A stretch of 64,000 nt of DNA from Chryseomicrobium palamuruense. Lineage in GTDB: Bacteria; Bacillota; Bacilli; Bacillales_A; Planococcaceae. Positions 8,455-17,196 of this stretch are shown piece by piece. Within the stretch, counting starts at the first letter, position 1; every line of letters starts with the position of its first letter. Below the pieces are notes generated by a model. The model made no database searches and was not told where the DNA came from. It saw only the letters and a list, made by a program, of their open reading frames with translations. The position numbers and the translations under genes are program-made. Location: positions 62,001 to 126,000 of the forward strand of contig NZ_JBHSEF010000021.1 of NCBI RefSeq assembly GCF_042649045.1, read 5' to 3'.

Positions 8455-9627
8455 ATGGACCAACAACAACTTATTGACGACTTGACGAAACGATTGCAAG
8501 CAAAGGAACTCATTTCCGGCGTCATCAGCCAACCCCGTAGTAAAACCGAGTCCGCTCCGAAAATAAAATGGAAGCCTGTAGAACTAAAAGGAATCTATCA
8601 TATTCAAATGGAATACCAGTATGGCCAGACCATGAAACATGAAAACATCACCTTAACTGATATTGAACATAAAGTAGCGACTCTTACCGATGAATACCGT
8701 CAATTCCAACTGGTTTTTGCAGGGGAATCGTTGCATATTCAATTGACGAAAAAGAAAAAAGTAAGCGTCTCTTCGTCTCCAAATGACCAACAATCGGCAA
8801 GCCTTTCGCATAACCGGAAAAAGAACTATGTTTTAGATCCGGATGAGGTTCATCCGTTTCTTGTGCGACTTGGGGTTCAGACGAAAGACGGAAAAATTAA
8901 AAGTCAAAAGCAAGATAAATTCAAACAAATCAATCGCTTCATCGAGTTTGCAGAAGATGCTCTCGGATATTTGCCGACAGACCGTCCACTAAAAATCATT
9001 GATTTTGGTTCAGGAAAATCGTATTTGACGTTTGCTCTTTACCATTACCTTCATGAGATGAAAGGCTACGAGGTACAGTTAACAGGCCTCGATTTGAAAA
9101 AAGAAGTCATCGAACACTGTGCAGAGATTGCACGAGATTTAAATTACACTGGACTCACTTTCCAAGTCGGTGATATTAGTGACTACAACGCTTCGCAAGA
9201 AATCGATATGGTCGTTACGCTCCACGCGTGTGACGTGGCAACAGACATGGCCCTTGGTCGTGCCGTCAAATGGGGGGCCAAAGTCATTCTCAGCGTCCCG
9301 TGCTGTCAGCATGAGCTGTTCACACAGCTTGATTCACCTGCTTTGAATGTCATGAACAAACACGGTTTGATTAAAGAGCGGTTCGCCTCTCTCGCTACCG
9401 ATTCGATTCGGGCGCAGCTTCTCGATTTAGTCGGATACGATACGCAGCTCGTTGAATTCGTGAATCTTGAGAACACACCGAAAAACATTTTGATCCGTGC
9501 GTACTATACCGGGAAAAATCCGGACGCGCAAACCGTCGAAGAGACCAAAGCATTCCTTCAGTTCTTAAACGCCAAACCATTTTTAGCAAATGAATTGAAA
9601 GAAGAATTGAAAGAGGTGCTATCATGA
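8455..9627 (+). CDS. SAM-dependent methyltransferase
   Basis: A 390-residue protein. Residues about 1-130 form a poorly conserved N-terminal region. A class I methyltransferase domain follows, with motif I IIDFGSGKSYLTF and the later acidic motif LTGLDLKK. A conserved VTLHACDVATD and VPCCQHEL segment is typical of the Methyltransf_32 (METTL25-like) group. The target is not known and might be RNA or a protein. AAAGGAG precedes the ATG. It overlaps the next small membrane-protein gene by 4 bp, indicating translational coupling. Confidence 0.82.
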   Translation: MDQQQLIDDLTKRLQAKELISGVISQPRSKTESAPKIKWKPVELKGIYHIQMEYQYGQTMKHENITLTDIEHKVATLTDEYRQFQLVFAGESLHIQLTKKKKVSVSSSPNDQQSASLSHNRKKNYVLDPDEVHPFLVRLGVQTKDGKIKSQKQDKFKQINRFIEFAEDALGYLPTDRPLKIIDFGSGKSYLTFALYHYLHEMKGYEVQLTGLDLKKEVIEHCAEIARDLNYTGLTFQVGDISDYNASQEIDMVVTLHACDVATDMALGRAVKWGAKVILSVPCCQHELFTQLDSPALNVMNKHGLIKERFASLATDSIRAQLLDLVGYDTQLVEFVNLENTPKNILIRAYYTGKNPDAQTVEETKAFLQFLNAKPFLANELKEELKEVLS

Positions 9628-9896
9628 ATGAGCAGACGTATACGATTCGTAAAGTGATGAACGGTGCCATCTTGATCCCAGCGGTCCTACTCGCCATCCT
9701 CGCTGCTGCCGTATTTGACTTAGGGCCTGTCGTGACCGTGATTATCGCCATTTTATTAACCACGAGCCTTGTGCTCGTCATCCGGAAATGGACGTTTCTC
9801 GACCGTCCCATTTCCCGAAATGCTTACACTATGTGGAATGTCGCCATCATCGCCTTATTTGTGGTTGCGTACTACTCCATACGGTCGACGATGTGA
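9624..9896 (+). CDS. Small three-helix membrane protein, unknown
   Basis: A 90-residue protein with three hydrophobic segments: ILIPAVLLAILAAAVFDLG, VVTVIIAILLTTSLVLVI and MWNVAIIALFVVAYYSI. No family is recognised. Its ATG overlaps the methyltransferase stop in an ATGA junction, with an AGAGGTG site inside the upstream gene. The two genes are therefore co-translated, and a strong terminator follows. Confidence 0.72.
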   Translation: MNEQTYTIRKVMNGAILIPAVLLAILAAAVFDLGPVVTVIIAILLTTSLVLVIRKWTFLDRPISRNAYTMWNVAIIALFVVAYYSIRSTM

Positions 9897-9904
9897 TGAA
9901 ATAG

Positions 9905-9955
9905 AAATACCGGTAGCAAAGTCGGGTCAGCCCTCTATTGCTACCGGTATTTTTT
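9905..9955. terminator. Bidirectional intrinsic terminator
   Basis: A 15-bp stem, AAATACCGGTAGCAA paired with TTGCTACCGGTATTT, and a T run. It lies between the methyltransferase operon and the converging fumC. Confidence 0.92.
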
Positions 9956-9962
9956 ATATCCA

Positions 9963-11339
9963 TTAAATCATTTTCTGTGGCTGCAGATATTCATCAAACT
10001 GCTCTTCTGTAAGCAGTTCTAAGTGCAACGCTGCTTCTTTAAGCGTCGTGTTATTTTCATGGGCATACTTTGCAATCTTCGCAGCATTCTCATAACCAAT
10101 GTACGGATTAAGTGCTGTTACGAGCATCAATGAATTTTCAACGTGACGAGCAATGACGTCACGGTTCGGTGCGATACCGATTGCACAGTTATCGTTAAAG
10201 CTATGCATCGCATCAGATAGCAAGCGTACAGATTGTAAGAAATTGAAAATGATCACCGGCTTGAAGACATTGAGCTGATAGTTTCCTTGACTCGCCGCAA
10301 ATGAAATCGTTGCGTCGTTCCCCATCACTTGTGTGACGACCATCGTCATTGCCTCACTTTGCGTCGGGTTCACTTTTCCTGGCATAATGGAGCTTCCTGG
10401 CTCATTCGCAGGAATAGTTAACTCCCCAATTCCGGAACGTGGACCACTTGCAAGCAACCTCACGTCGTTCGCAATTTTCATTAAGTTCGCAGCAAGCCCC
10501 TTTATAGCACCGTGTACAGCCACCACATCGTCGTAGGACGTGAGCGAGTGGAACTTGTTAGACGCCGACGTGAATTCACTGCCAACAAGTGCTGTTACTT
10601 CTTTCGCTACGTGGTCGCCAAACCCTTTCGGTGCATTGATTCCTGTACCTACAGCTGTTCCACCGATGGCGAGTTCACGCATAAATGGAAGCGTGGCTTC
10701 GATCATCTGTTTCGACTTTTCAAGCATACGTACCCATCCACTGAATTCTTGTCCAAGAGATAATGGTGTAGCATCTTGCAAGTGCGTACGGCCAATCTTG
10801 ACAATATCCATGAATTCCTCAGATTTCTTCGAAAGCGTCGCGTGTAAGGCATCGATTGCCGGTAAAAGCTGGTCTTCTACAGCAAGGACTCCCGCAATAT
10901 GAAGTGCTGTCGGGAAGGTATCATTCGAACTTTGAGATTTGTTCACATCGTCATTTGGATGTAAGCGTTCGTCACTTCCCTGCTCTTCTAACAGCTGATT
11001 GCCTCGGTTTGCAATGACCTCATTGACGTTCATATTCGTTTGCGTGCCGCTCCCTGTCTGAAAAACAATGAGCGGGAAATGCTCATCCCATTTTCCTTCT
11101 CGAATTTCGCGAGCAGCTTCTAGAATGGCATCGTGTTTGGCTTGCGACAAATTTCCAAGTTTATAGCTTGCTGCTGCAGCTGCTGCTTTGACTGTCGCTT
11201 GTGCATATACGACTTCCAGCGGCATGCGGTCTGTGCCGATTTTAAAGTTTTGCAGACTGCGTTGCGTCTGCGCCCCCCATAATTTGTCTTGTGGAACTTG
11301 AATTTCTCCCATTGAATCTTTTTCAATTCGATACGCCAT
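9963..11339 (-). CDS. fumC: Fumarate hydratase class II
   Basis: Class II fumarase, 458 residues, catalysing fumarate to malate in the TCA cycle as a homotetramer. The superfamily signature GSSIMPGKVNP, the SSNDTFPTALHIA stretch and the IGRTHLQDATPLS motif are intact. The ATG at 11339 is chosen over an in-frame TTG one codon upstream because the GGAGG site is better spaced to it. The gene is monocistronic and ends at a shared terminator. Aspartase and argininosuccinate lyase share the fold, but the motifs read as FumC. Confidence 0.95.
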   Translation of the reverse strand: MAYRIEKDSMGEIQVPQDKLWGAQTQRSLQNFKIGTDRMPLEVVYAQATVKAAAAAASYKLGNLSQAKHDAILEAAREIREGKWDEHFPLIVFQTGSGTQTNMNVNEVIANRGNQLLEEQGSDERLHPNDDVNKSQSSNDTFPTALHIAGVLAVEDQLLPAIDALHATLSKKSEEFMDIVKIGRTHLQDATPLSLGQEFSGWVRMLEKSKQMIEATLPFMRELAIGGTAVGTGINAPKGFGDHVAKEVTALVGSEFTSASNKFHSLTSYDDVVAVHGAIKGLAANLMKIANDVRLLASGPRSGIGELTIPANEPGSSIMPGKVNPTQSEAMTMVVTQVMGNDATISFAASQGNYQLNVFKPVIIFNFLQSVRLLSDAMHSFNDNCAIGIAPNRDVIARHVENSLMLVTALNPYIGYENAAKIAKYAHENNTTLKEAALHLELLTEEQFDEYLQPQKMI

Positions 11340-11488
11340 CAAAATTCCTCCTCCAGTGAATATCCATTTCCATCATACCGTGCGTCCATACAATGGACAA
11401 ATCATGTGATTCCGTATCGACTTTAAATTCGATTCATGGAAGAACTTACTATAAAATGGATGAGTAATCGCAAAAAGGAGGAACTCTC

Positions 11489-13621
11489 GTGAAAGCACTC
11501 GCGTCATTTGTGACACGCTTTTATAAATCCATTATCGCATTTTGGGTATTGCTACTGATTGGAGCTGTATTCTTTGCGATTCAACTACCTAGCCAACTAC
11601 AAGGCGATGGTTTCCGAACAGATGGCGAACATGAGCAAGTCATGGAAACCTTAACGGAACGATTTGATATCCCGCATGATACCATTCTTGTGGTGTTTGA
11701 CGGAACAGATGACACGGTCATCGCAGACACTCTTGCAGAAGTCGATCGTCAAGGTCTCGCTGACCAAATCGTTTCCCCTCTAGAGGACGACAGTCTTCGT
11801 TCCGGAGACGTTGCGTATGCACAGCTTCATTACATTGAAGATCAGGAAGATATTACAGCCATTGTGGCAGACCTTCGCGACATTATCGACGGAGAAGAAA
11901 CGATGGCGCTAACAGGTGGGCCGGTCATCAACCAAGATATCAATACCGCCAGTCAAAAAGACTTAGCAAGCGCCGAAGCGATTGGACTTCCAATAGCCAT
12001 TGTTGTTCTACTTCTCGCGTTCGGTAGTGTCATGGCTTCCTTCATACCACTCATCATCGGAATTATGACCGTTGTAATTTCGCTAGGGATTTTAGGAATT
12101 GTTGCTGGTTCACTTGATTTATCCATCTTCATCTTGAATATCATTCCGATGCTTGGACTCGCCCTTAGCATTGACTTTGCTTTACTCTTTATCAACCGCT
12201 ACAAAGAAGAACGTTTAAATTCTTCTATTTCGGAAGCAGTGCAGACAGCCGTTCGTACATCCGGTCGTTCCATCATCTTCTCTGCGATCTGCGTGTTTAT
12301 CGGACTTGGCGCTATGCTCGTGATGAAGGTCGATATCTTCATGAACATCGCGCTCGGCGGAACACTTGTGGTGACACTCGCTGTATTAAGTTCACTCACC
12401 TTGCTTCCTGCCCTGCTCATGCTGATCGGTGATCGAATCAATAAATGGATGATTCTTCGGGTGCGTCCGGGTGGTTCAACGCGTTGGCAACAATTTGCGG
12501 CATTCGTCATGAAGCGTCCGGTATCTTTAATTGTAGTCGCCTTACTATTACTTGGTATCGCGATTGTGCCAGTAAAAGACATGAGTCTATCGATTCCACA
12601 AATCGACTCATTACCGGAACAGTATGACTCAAGACAAGCTTACGACTTACTTGACGAGACATTCGCCTTTGGTGAAGAATCGACTGTCTACCTTCTTGCT
12701 GAACGTCCTGAAGGTTGGGATAATGAAGAAGCACGTCAAGACATCTTTGATTTGCAGGAACAGCTGCTTGAAGACGAAGCCGTGACAGATGTGGCAACTA
12801 TCTATACGGCCACTGACATTCCAGATCCAGCCTTACTTGAACAACAGCTGGCTGTACCGGAAGCTGCGGCTGCCCTAGAACCTGCGTTTGAAGGCTTCAT
12901 CCAAGACGAACTGCTCTTTGTTCCGGTGACACTCAATTATGAGGGCTCTGCTTCAGAGGCTCAGCAATGGGTGCGCGATTTTGGAGAAGAGCAATTTGAC
13001 TATACGCTGTCTATCGGTGGACAACCAAAATTCAACCAAGAAATCTTTGATGAGATTTCTAGTAAAATCGTGCTACTACTGAGTATCATTCTTGGGTCGA
13101 CATTCATCATTCTTATGATTGCGTTCCGTTCCTTATTGATTCCATTGAAAGCGATCATCATGAACATCATTGGACTCGCCGCGACGTTCGGAATTCTCGT
13201 GTACATCTTCCAGTACGGTCATTTGGGCCTTCCGGAAACCGAGATTGCGTTGATCATTCCGGTTATCGTGTTCAGTCTGGTGTTCGGACTAAGTATGGAC
13301 TATGAAGTGTTCTTGATTTCACGGATTCAAGAGGAATATGTGAAGACCCAGAACAACACGGCATCAACCATTACTGGCCTCGTGTCGACAAGTAAAATCA
13401 TTACATCTGCTGCGCTCATCATGATTGTCATTACAGGTGCGTTCGCGTTCACGGACGTCATGCCGGTGAAACAGATTGGTGTCGGCATTGCGATTGCCAT
13501 TGCCATTGATGCAACCATCATCCGACTGCTGCTCGTACCGAGCTTAATGAAACTATTCGGCAAATGGAACTGGTGGTTGCCATTCCGCAAAGGCCCATAC
13601 AAGGCGGGCGGGTTGCATTAA
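11489..13621 (+). CDS. MMPL-family RND-type exporter
   Basis: A 710-residue membrane protein with the MMPL/RND layout: one N-terminal helix, an extracytoplasmic domain (about residues 35-155), a bundle of helices, a second extracytoplasmic domain (about 360-510) and a final bundle. The proton-relay-type segments LALSIDFALLFINRYKEE and FGLSMDYEVFLISRIQEE occur once in each half. Homologues (YdfJ/YdgH type) export lipids or drugs. It starts at GTG behind AAGGAGG. The only adjacent regulator, CstR downstream, seems unrelated. Substrate is unknown. Confidence 0.88.
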   Translation: MKALASFVTRFYKSIIAFWVLLLIGAVFFAIQLPSQLQGDGFRTDGEHEQVMETLTERFDIPHDTILVVFDGTDDTVIADTLAEVDRQGLADQIVSPLEDDSLRSGDVAYAQLHYIEDQEDITAIVADLRDIIDGEETMALTGGPVINQDINTASQKDLASAEAIGLPIAIVVLLLAFGSVMASFIPLIIGIMTVVISLGILGIVAGSLDLSIFILNIIPMLGLALSIDFALLFINRYKEERLNSSISEAVQTAVRTSGRSIIFSAICVFIGLGAMLVMKVDIFMNIALGGTLVVTLAVLSSLTLLPALLMLIGDRINKWMILRVRPGGSTRWQQFAAFVMKRPVSLIVVALLLLGIAIVPVKDMSLSIPQIDSLPEQYDSRQAYDLLDETFAFGEESTVYLLAERPEGWDNEEARQDIFDLQEQLLEDEAVTDVATIYTATDIPDPALLEQQLAVPEAAAALEPAFEGFIQDELLFVPVTLNYEGSASEAQQWVRDFGEEQFDYTLSIGGQPKFNQEIFDEISSKIVLLLSIILGSTFIILMIAFRSLLIPLKAIIMNIIGLAATFGILVYIFQYGHLGLPETEIALIIPVIVFSLVFGLSMDYEVFLISRIQEEYVKTQNNTASTITGLVSTSKIITSAALIMIVITGAFAFTDVMPVKQIGVGIAIAIAIDATIIRLLLVPSLMKLFGKWNWWLPFRKGPYKAGGLH

Positions 13622-13676
13622 GAATGCTACTGGTCATTAAATGAATGAAGTTTCTCTAGATGTTTTTCCTACTGAA

Positions 13677-13720
13677 AATAGGGTGGATTGTGCTCAAAAC
13701 ATACACAATTCACCCCTATT
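13677..13720 (+). terminator. Hairpin after the MMPL gene
   Basis: Arms AATAGGGTGgATTGTG and CACAATtCACCCctATT. The tail is only mildly T-rich, so termination may be weak. The rest of the 300-bp gap 13622-13922 holds nothing else until the cstR promoter. Confidence 0.6.
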
Positions 13721-13823
13721 CCTATTTCCTTATTCTTAGAAAATCGTGTTCTGCAACTCAGGAGCAACTCATTTAAATTCTAGTGAGCATCCATGAATTC
13801 CCCTATATTTTGAATCCTCCCAC

Positions 13824-13852
13824 TTGACTACATACCCCTATAGGTATAATAT
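13824..13852 (+). promoter_or_regulatory. cstR promoter with CsoR-type operator
   Basis: TTGACT at 13824 with TATAAT/TAATAT at 13845-13852 forms a promoter. The inverted repeat ATACCCCTATAGGTAT (13832-13847) fills the spacer and overlaps the -10. CsoR-family repressors bind C/G-rich tracts of this kind, so self-repression by the downstream CstR is likely. Confidence 0.72.
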
Positions 13853-13922
13853 AGTCGTTACAAGGCAATCACCTCGTTTTGTGCTATACTTTTCTGCAAT
13901 AAGGAATTCGGGAGGGTACACC

Positions 13923-14183
13923 ATGAACTATGATGCGAAGACGAAAAACCGGATTAAACGTATTGAAGGACAACTACGCGGAATTCTACGCATGATGGAA
14001 GAAGAGAAAGATTGTAAAGACATCATAACACAACTATCTGCTTCCCGTTCGGCGATTGACCGGACGATAGGCGTTATCGTCAGCGAGAACCTCGTCAACT
14101 GTGTCCGCAAAGCAGAAGAAGATGGTGATTCTTCCGATGCCTATGTAAAAGAAGCAGTCCAGCTCCTTGTCCGTAGCCGTTAA
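13923..14183 (+). CDS. cstR: Persulfide-sensing repressor CstR (CsoR family)
   Basis: An 86-residue CsoR-family repressor. Cysteines at positions 31 (KDCKD) and 60 (LVNC) are retained, while the position four residues before Cys60, histidine in copper-sensing CsoR, is asparagine. This is the CstR pattern: sulfane sulfur links the two cysteines and releases DNA. The sequence closely resembles my recollection of staphylococcal CstR. The ATG at 13923 follows GGGAGGG. A longer frame to 13824 would run through the promoter. The next gene is a rhodanese, as in known CstR regulons. Confidence 0.9.
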   Translation: MNYDAKTKNRIKRIEGQLRGILRMMEEEKDCKDIITQLSASRSAIDRTIGVIVSENLVNCVRKAEEDGDSSDAYVKEAVQLLVRSR

Positions 14184-14255
14184 GTTTTTCTCGGCTATTC
14201 ACAGGAAAGACTGTGACCAGCAAAAAAACAAACCAACTATGAAGGAGTGTTTCCA

Positions 14256-14558
14256 TTGAAAACGATTACGCCACAAGAAGTTGAACAACAATTAAATGAA
14301 GGTAAAGAATTGAACTTAATCGATGTTCGTGAAGCAGACGAAGTAGCATCTGGTCACATCAAAGGCATCACGCACATTCCCTTAGGTGTCCTTGAATTCC
14401 GCATGAACGAACTCGATAAAAACAAAGAATACATCATGGTTTGCCGTTCTGGCGGCCGTAGCGGACAAGCAACCATGTTCCTTGATAGCCAAGGCTACAA
14501 TGTAACGAACATGACGGGCGGCATGCTCGAGTGGGACGGAGAAACGGAACAAGGTTGA
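14256..14558 (+). CDS. Single-domain rhodanese sulfurtransferase
   Basis: A 100-residue rhodanese domain with the active-site loop CRSGGRSG, where the cysteine carries persulfide during sulfur transfer. The conserved IDVREADEVASGHI motif is present. TTG at 14256 is taken as the start because GGAG sits 8 bp upstream. A GTG nine bases earlier overlaps that site. It lies 72 bp after cstR on the same strand, so it is probably a member of the CstR regulon acting in sulfide/persulfide detoxification in the cytoplasm. No persulfide dioxygenase or sulfide:quinone reductase follows. Confidence 0.88.
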   Translation: MKTITPQEVEQQLNEGKELNLIDVREADEVASGHIKGITHIPLGVLEFRMNELDKNKEYIMVCRSGGRSGQATMFLDSQGYNVTNMTGGMLEWDGETEQG

Positions 14559-14564
14559 CCCCAT

Positions 14565-14592
14565 AAAAAAAGACCCAATTGGGTCTTTTTTT
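14565..14592. terminator. Bidirectional intrinsic terminator
   Basis: Perfect stem AAAAAAGACCCAATTGGGTCTTTTTTT between the rhodanese gene and the converging DUF3221 gene. It overlaps the stop of the latter. Confidence 0.92.
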
Positions 14593-14977
14593 AGTGGTCT
14601 AAACCTATCGTCGGTTCTACTGTCACAGCTGCACTTTGGCCTGGGTAAGAATCTTCTACTCCGTTATGTGTTACGCGGACCTCTTCCCCAACTTCAAGCT
14701 CCTTCCGTTGATCCATCGTCACTGAAAACCAAATAGCCGGAAGTCTAGAATCTAAAATTGTTTCATTGGTTAACCCACTGACCTCATCTTCTGTTCCTGA
14801 AACGACGAGAATTCGCTCGTCTTCCATGGCGATGATATAACCTGTAAATTCATTTGTTCCTTCCGCCGCGTCCTGTGTTGGATTGGCATTGAAAAAACTA
14901 ATAACGGCAATCATAATGAGCCCAACCATTATAACGACGCCTGCCACAAGTCCAACCGCTAGTTTTTTTCCACTCAT
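14591..14977 (-). CDS. DUF3221 (YobA-like) membrane-anchored protein
   Basis: A 128-residue protein. Residues 6-29 form a single N-terminal hydrophobic segment that anchors it or acts as a signal. The remainder is an extracellular DUF3221 domain, with FTGYIIAMEDERILVVSG, AIWFSV and VTHNGVEDSYPGQ. The family has no assigned function. The start has AGGAGA upstream, and a 27-residue membrane peptide gene ends 15 bp before its ATG on the same strand. Confidence 0.75.
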   Translation of the reverse strand: MSGKKLAVGLVAGVVIMVGLIMIAVISFFNANPTQDAAEGTNEFTGYIIAMEDERILVVSGTEDEVSGLTNETILDSRLPAIWFSVTMDQRKELEVGEEVRVTHNGVEDSYPGQSAAVTVEPTIGLDH

Positions 14978-14992
14978 TCTGTCTGTCTCTCC

Positions 14993-15076
14993 TTAATCTC
15001 TACGCGTAATCCATTCCGTAATGACAATGAATGAGATCACCACAGCAATCACGAGTCCGATAAACCAATCTGTCAT
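14993..15076 (-). CDS. 27-residue single-helix membrane peptide
   Basis: The frame encodes a 27-residue peptide that begins MTDWFIGLVIAVVISF and ends WITRRD: a short polar start, one hydrophobic helix and a basic tail. A clear AAGGAG site stands 9 bp before its ATG. It ends just before the ribosome binding site of the DUF3221 gene and is probably co-transcribed with it. No family is recognised. It is too short for default gene callers, and support is limited to the ribosome site, hydrophobicity and placement. Confidence 0.5.
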   Translation of the reverse strand: MTDWFIGLVIAVVISFIVITEWITRRD

Positions 15077-15110
15077 GTGCCTCACTCCTTCTCTCTCAGT
15101 ATAAAGAATG

Positions 15111-15145
15111 AAGCCAAACTGTACAAATATGCACGGTTCGGCTTT
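15111..15145 (-). terminator. Intrinsic terminator of the yteA-like gene
   Basis: Arms AAGCCAAACTGT and GCACGGTTCGGCTT. On the minus strand a T-rich tail follows. Confidence 0.65.
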
Positions 15146-15151
15146 CATTCA

Positions 15152-15619
15152 TTATTTATCTGAAGGGGTATCAGAACTACCGAAGTTCTCGACGTCTTCA
15201 AAGCTGTTGTCCATGTCTTCGCGTTCAGTAGCTGCATCTAAAATCTTTTCTTCGATCGGGCGACGATCTTCCGTTGAAGCGTCTGTTCCAGAAGTTTCGT
15301 TTGCATGCTCGACACATGTCAGAGCGGTCGGAACAATTTCTAATCGTTCGTTAGGAATCTTTTCACCGCAGACATTACACGTTCCATACGTGCCTTCTTT
15401 GATAGCTTCAAGCGCTTCGTCAATCGCTTCAAGCTCCTCTTCCTCATGACGATCTAAAGCTAGCTGTGTGTGTTGATCTGTTAAATCCGTCGCATTGTCT
15501 GCTGGATGATTATCATAATTCGAAAGCTCGGTCGTCTCAAATTCCTCGTGAGACGGCTGATGTTCAAGTATTTCTGCCTTTCGTTCTTCTAATTGTTTTT
15601 TAAATGGCGCTGTATTCAT
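15152..15619 (-). CDS. TraR/DksA-type zinc finger protein, YteA family
   Basis: A 155-residue DksA-like protein. The acidic helical N-terminal part (coiled region around residues 50-85) is followed by a zinc finger with CNVCGEKI and TCVEHA, giving a C-x2-C-x17-C-x2-H ligand set. Proteins of this YteA group in Bacilli have no firm role; DksA relatives act in the secondary channel of RNA polymerase. The gene is single, with its own hairpin and a GGGAGG-type site. Whether it binds polymerase is unknown. Confidence 0.82.
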   Translation of the reverse strand: MNTAPFKKQLEERKAEILEHQPSHEEFETTELSNYDNHPADNATDLTDQHTQLALDRHEEEELEAIDEALEAIKEGTYGTCNVCGEKIPNERLEIVPTALTCVEHANETSGTDASTEDRRPIEEKILDAATEREDMDNSFEDVENFGSSDTPSDK

Positions 15620-15693
15620 AACCGGTTTCCTCCCTTATCTGCAAAAACAAATGATAATGAAAGGATACCCGAACTCGAAATTTCTAAAACAAT

Positions 15694-16413
15694 CTAGTGC
15701 TCGTAAATCATCTTACGTGTCATGCCACCATCTGCGACAATCGTTTCTGCCGTGATAAAATCGTTGCGTTCATCGAGTAAAAATGAACAGATCCGGGCAA
15801 TGTCCGAAGGTTTCCCTACACGACCGGAAAGATGTTGGCTGTGATCCACTTCCCTTAACTCTTCATAGCCTTCTGTTGCAATCCAGCCTGGAGCAATACT
15901 GTTCACCCGGATGTGATAGGGACCGAGTGTCCGGGCAAGCGCATGAGTAATTGCCGTGATGCCACCTTTACTAGCAGCGTATGCCTCCGTATCCGGTTCA
16001 GACATGAACGAGCGCGTAGATGCCATGTTAATAATCACACCACCTGATTTCTTCATCTCTGATGCCACCAGTTGTGAACAGAGAAAGACACTTGTCAAAT
16101 TAGTTTGAATGACTTCTTGCCAGTCGCTCATTGACATCTCAAAGAAGTCCATAAACTTACTAATGCCTGCATTATTAATGAGTCCGTAGGGTGTGCCATG
16201 GTTCTTCAAAACTTCTTTAAATGTCGTTCGAACCGCTTTTTCGTCCTGTAAATCGAGTGGATAAAAGTAGGCGTTTTCCAGTTCTTCTGCAACAAGCTTC
16301 CCTGCTTTTTCCTCTCGGTCGAGTAAAATCGTCTGGTAACCCTCTGCATCAAGTAGTTGAGCAATCCCTCTTCCAATACCATTTGCGGCTCCTGTAACGA
16401 TGACTGTCTTCAC
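15694..16413 (-). CDS. Short-chain dehydrogenase/reductase
   Basis: A 239-residue classical SDR oxidoreductase. It has the dinucleotide motif TGAANGIGRG, NNAG, the catalytic serine region NMASTRS, and YAASKGG with the Y-x3-K pair. GTG at 16413 is chosen because GGGGAG stands 8 bp upstream; the longer frame to 16488 would run through the divergent promoter. It is divergent from a GntR/FCD regulator 95 bp away, which probably controls it. The substrate, perhaps a sugar acid or hydroxy acid as in other GntR-linked SDRs, is unknown. Confidence 0.87.
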   Translation of the reverse strand: MKTVIVTGAANGIGRGIAQLLDAEGYQTILLDREEKAGKLVAEELENAYFYPLDLQDEKAVRTTFKEVLKNHGTPYGLINNAGISKFMDFFEMSMSDWQEVIQTNLTSVFLCSQLVASEMKKSGGVIINMASTRSFMSEPDTEAYAASKGGITAITHALARTLGPYHIRVNSIAPGWIATEGYEELREVDHSQHLSGRVGKPSDIARICSFLLDERNDFITAETIVADGGMTRKMIYEH

Positions 16414-16469
16414 ATCTTTCTCCCCTTTCTCGCGTATCCTGCACATCGCTTCATAATATATTGTATAAT

Positions 16470-16480
16470 AGATAGTATCT
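16470..16480. promoter_or_regulatory. Palindrome in the SDR/GntR divergent region
   Basis: AGATAGTATCT is a perfect 5-1-5 inverted repeat next to a TATAAT-like sequence, placed between the divergent SDR and GntR genes. It is a candidate operator for the GntR protein, though it does not match the usual FadR-type half sites. Confidence 0.35.
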
Positions 16481-16508
16481 GTGAACATATAGGAAGGATT
16501 GTACGACT

Positions 16509-17153
16509 ATGCCGATTCCATCAGATATGAGTAAACCGATACGTAAAACCGCGAAATTGCATGCCTATCACCAGCTTTTGAACTGGATCATTGATGGTAC
16601 GCTACAGCCGGAAGAAAAATTAAATGATATTGAACTTGCACAAGCGCTTGGTGTCAGCCGGACGCCGATTCGTGAGTCTCTTCAATTATTAGAGTCCCAA
16701 GGATTTGTTACGATGCAACCCGGACGCGCGACACAAGTCACAGCGGTTGAAAAAGATGATATAAATCATTTGCTTCCACCTCTTGCTTCTCTTCAAGCAC
16801 TCGCTACAGAACTTGCGGTTCCCCATATGACGGAAGAAGTCATTGCGGAACTGGAGGAAAAAAATCAACAATTTGCAGATGCGTTACATGCGAAGAATTT
16901 TACAGAAGCGTTACGTGTAGATGAACAGTTCCACCAAATCATTATTGATACGGCGAACAATCCATATATTATTCAAATGGTTGAAGTCCTTCAAGCACAT
17001 GTTCGTCGACTGTTTTATTCCGAAAAAATCATATTACGCGAATCATCGATTGAGCAACATGGAAAAATCATTGCCCTCTTTACATCCAAACAAGCCGGGG
17101 ATATTGCAAAGCTTATGACGGATAACTGGCTCTATACTCTAGAAGAATTATAA
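16509..17153 (+). CDS. GntR-family transcriptional regulator, FCD type
   Basis: A 214-residue regulator. The N-terminal winged helix (residues about 12-75) includes LNDIELAQALGVSRTPIRES and the typical LLESQGFV. The C-terminal FCD all-helical ligand domain shows VDEQFHQII, AHVRRLFY and EQHGKII, including histidines that bind a metal in this family. It is divergently transcribed from the SDR gene, its most likely target. The ligand is unknown but in this family is usually a carboxylic acid. Confidence 0.9.
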   Translation: MPIPSDMSKPIRKTAKLHAYHQLLNWIIDGTLQPEEKLNDIELAQALGVSRTPIRESLQLLESQGFVTMQPGRATQVTAVEKDDINHLLPPLASLQALATELAVPHMTEEVIAELEEKNQQFADALHAKNFTEALRVDEQFHQIIIDTANNPYIIQMVEVLQAHVRRLFYSEKIILRESSIEQHGKIIALFTSKQAGDIAKLMTDNWLYTLEEL

Positions 17154-17192
17154 AAAATGCTATGCGGCACAATTTGTGCGGCATAGCATTTT
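17153..17192. terminator. Bidirectional intrinsic terminator
   Basis: Arms AAAATGCTATGC and GCATAGCATTTTT between the GntR gene and the converging brnQ. Confidence 0.92.
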
Positions 17193-17196
17193 TGTT

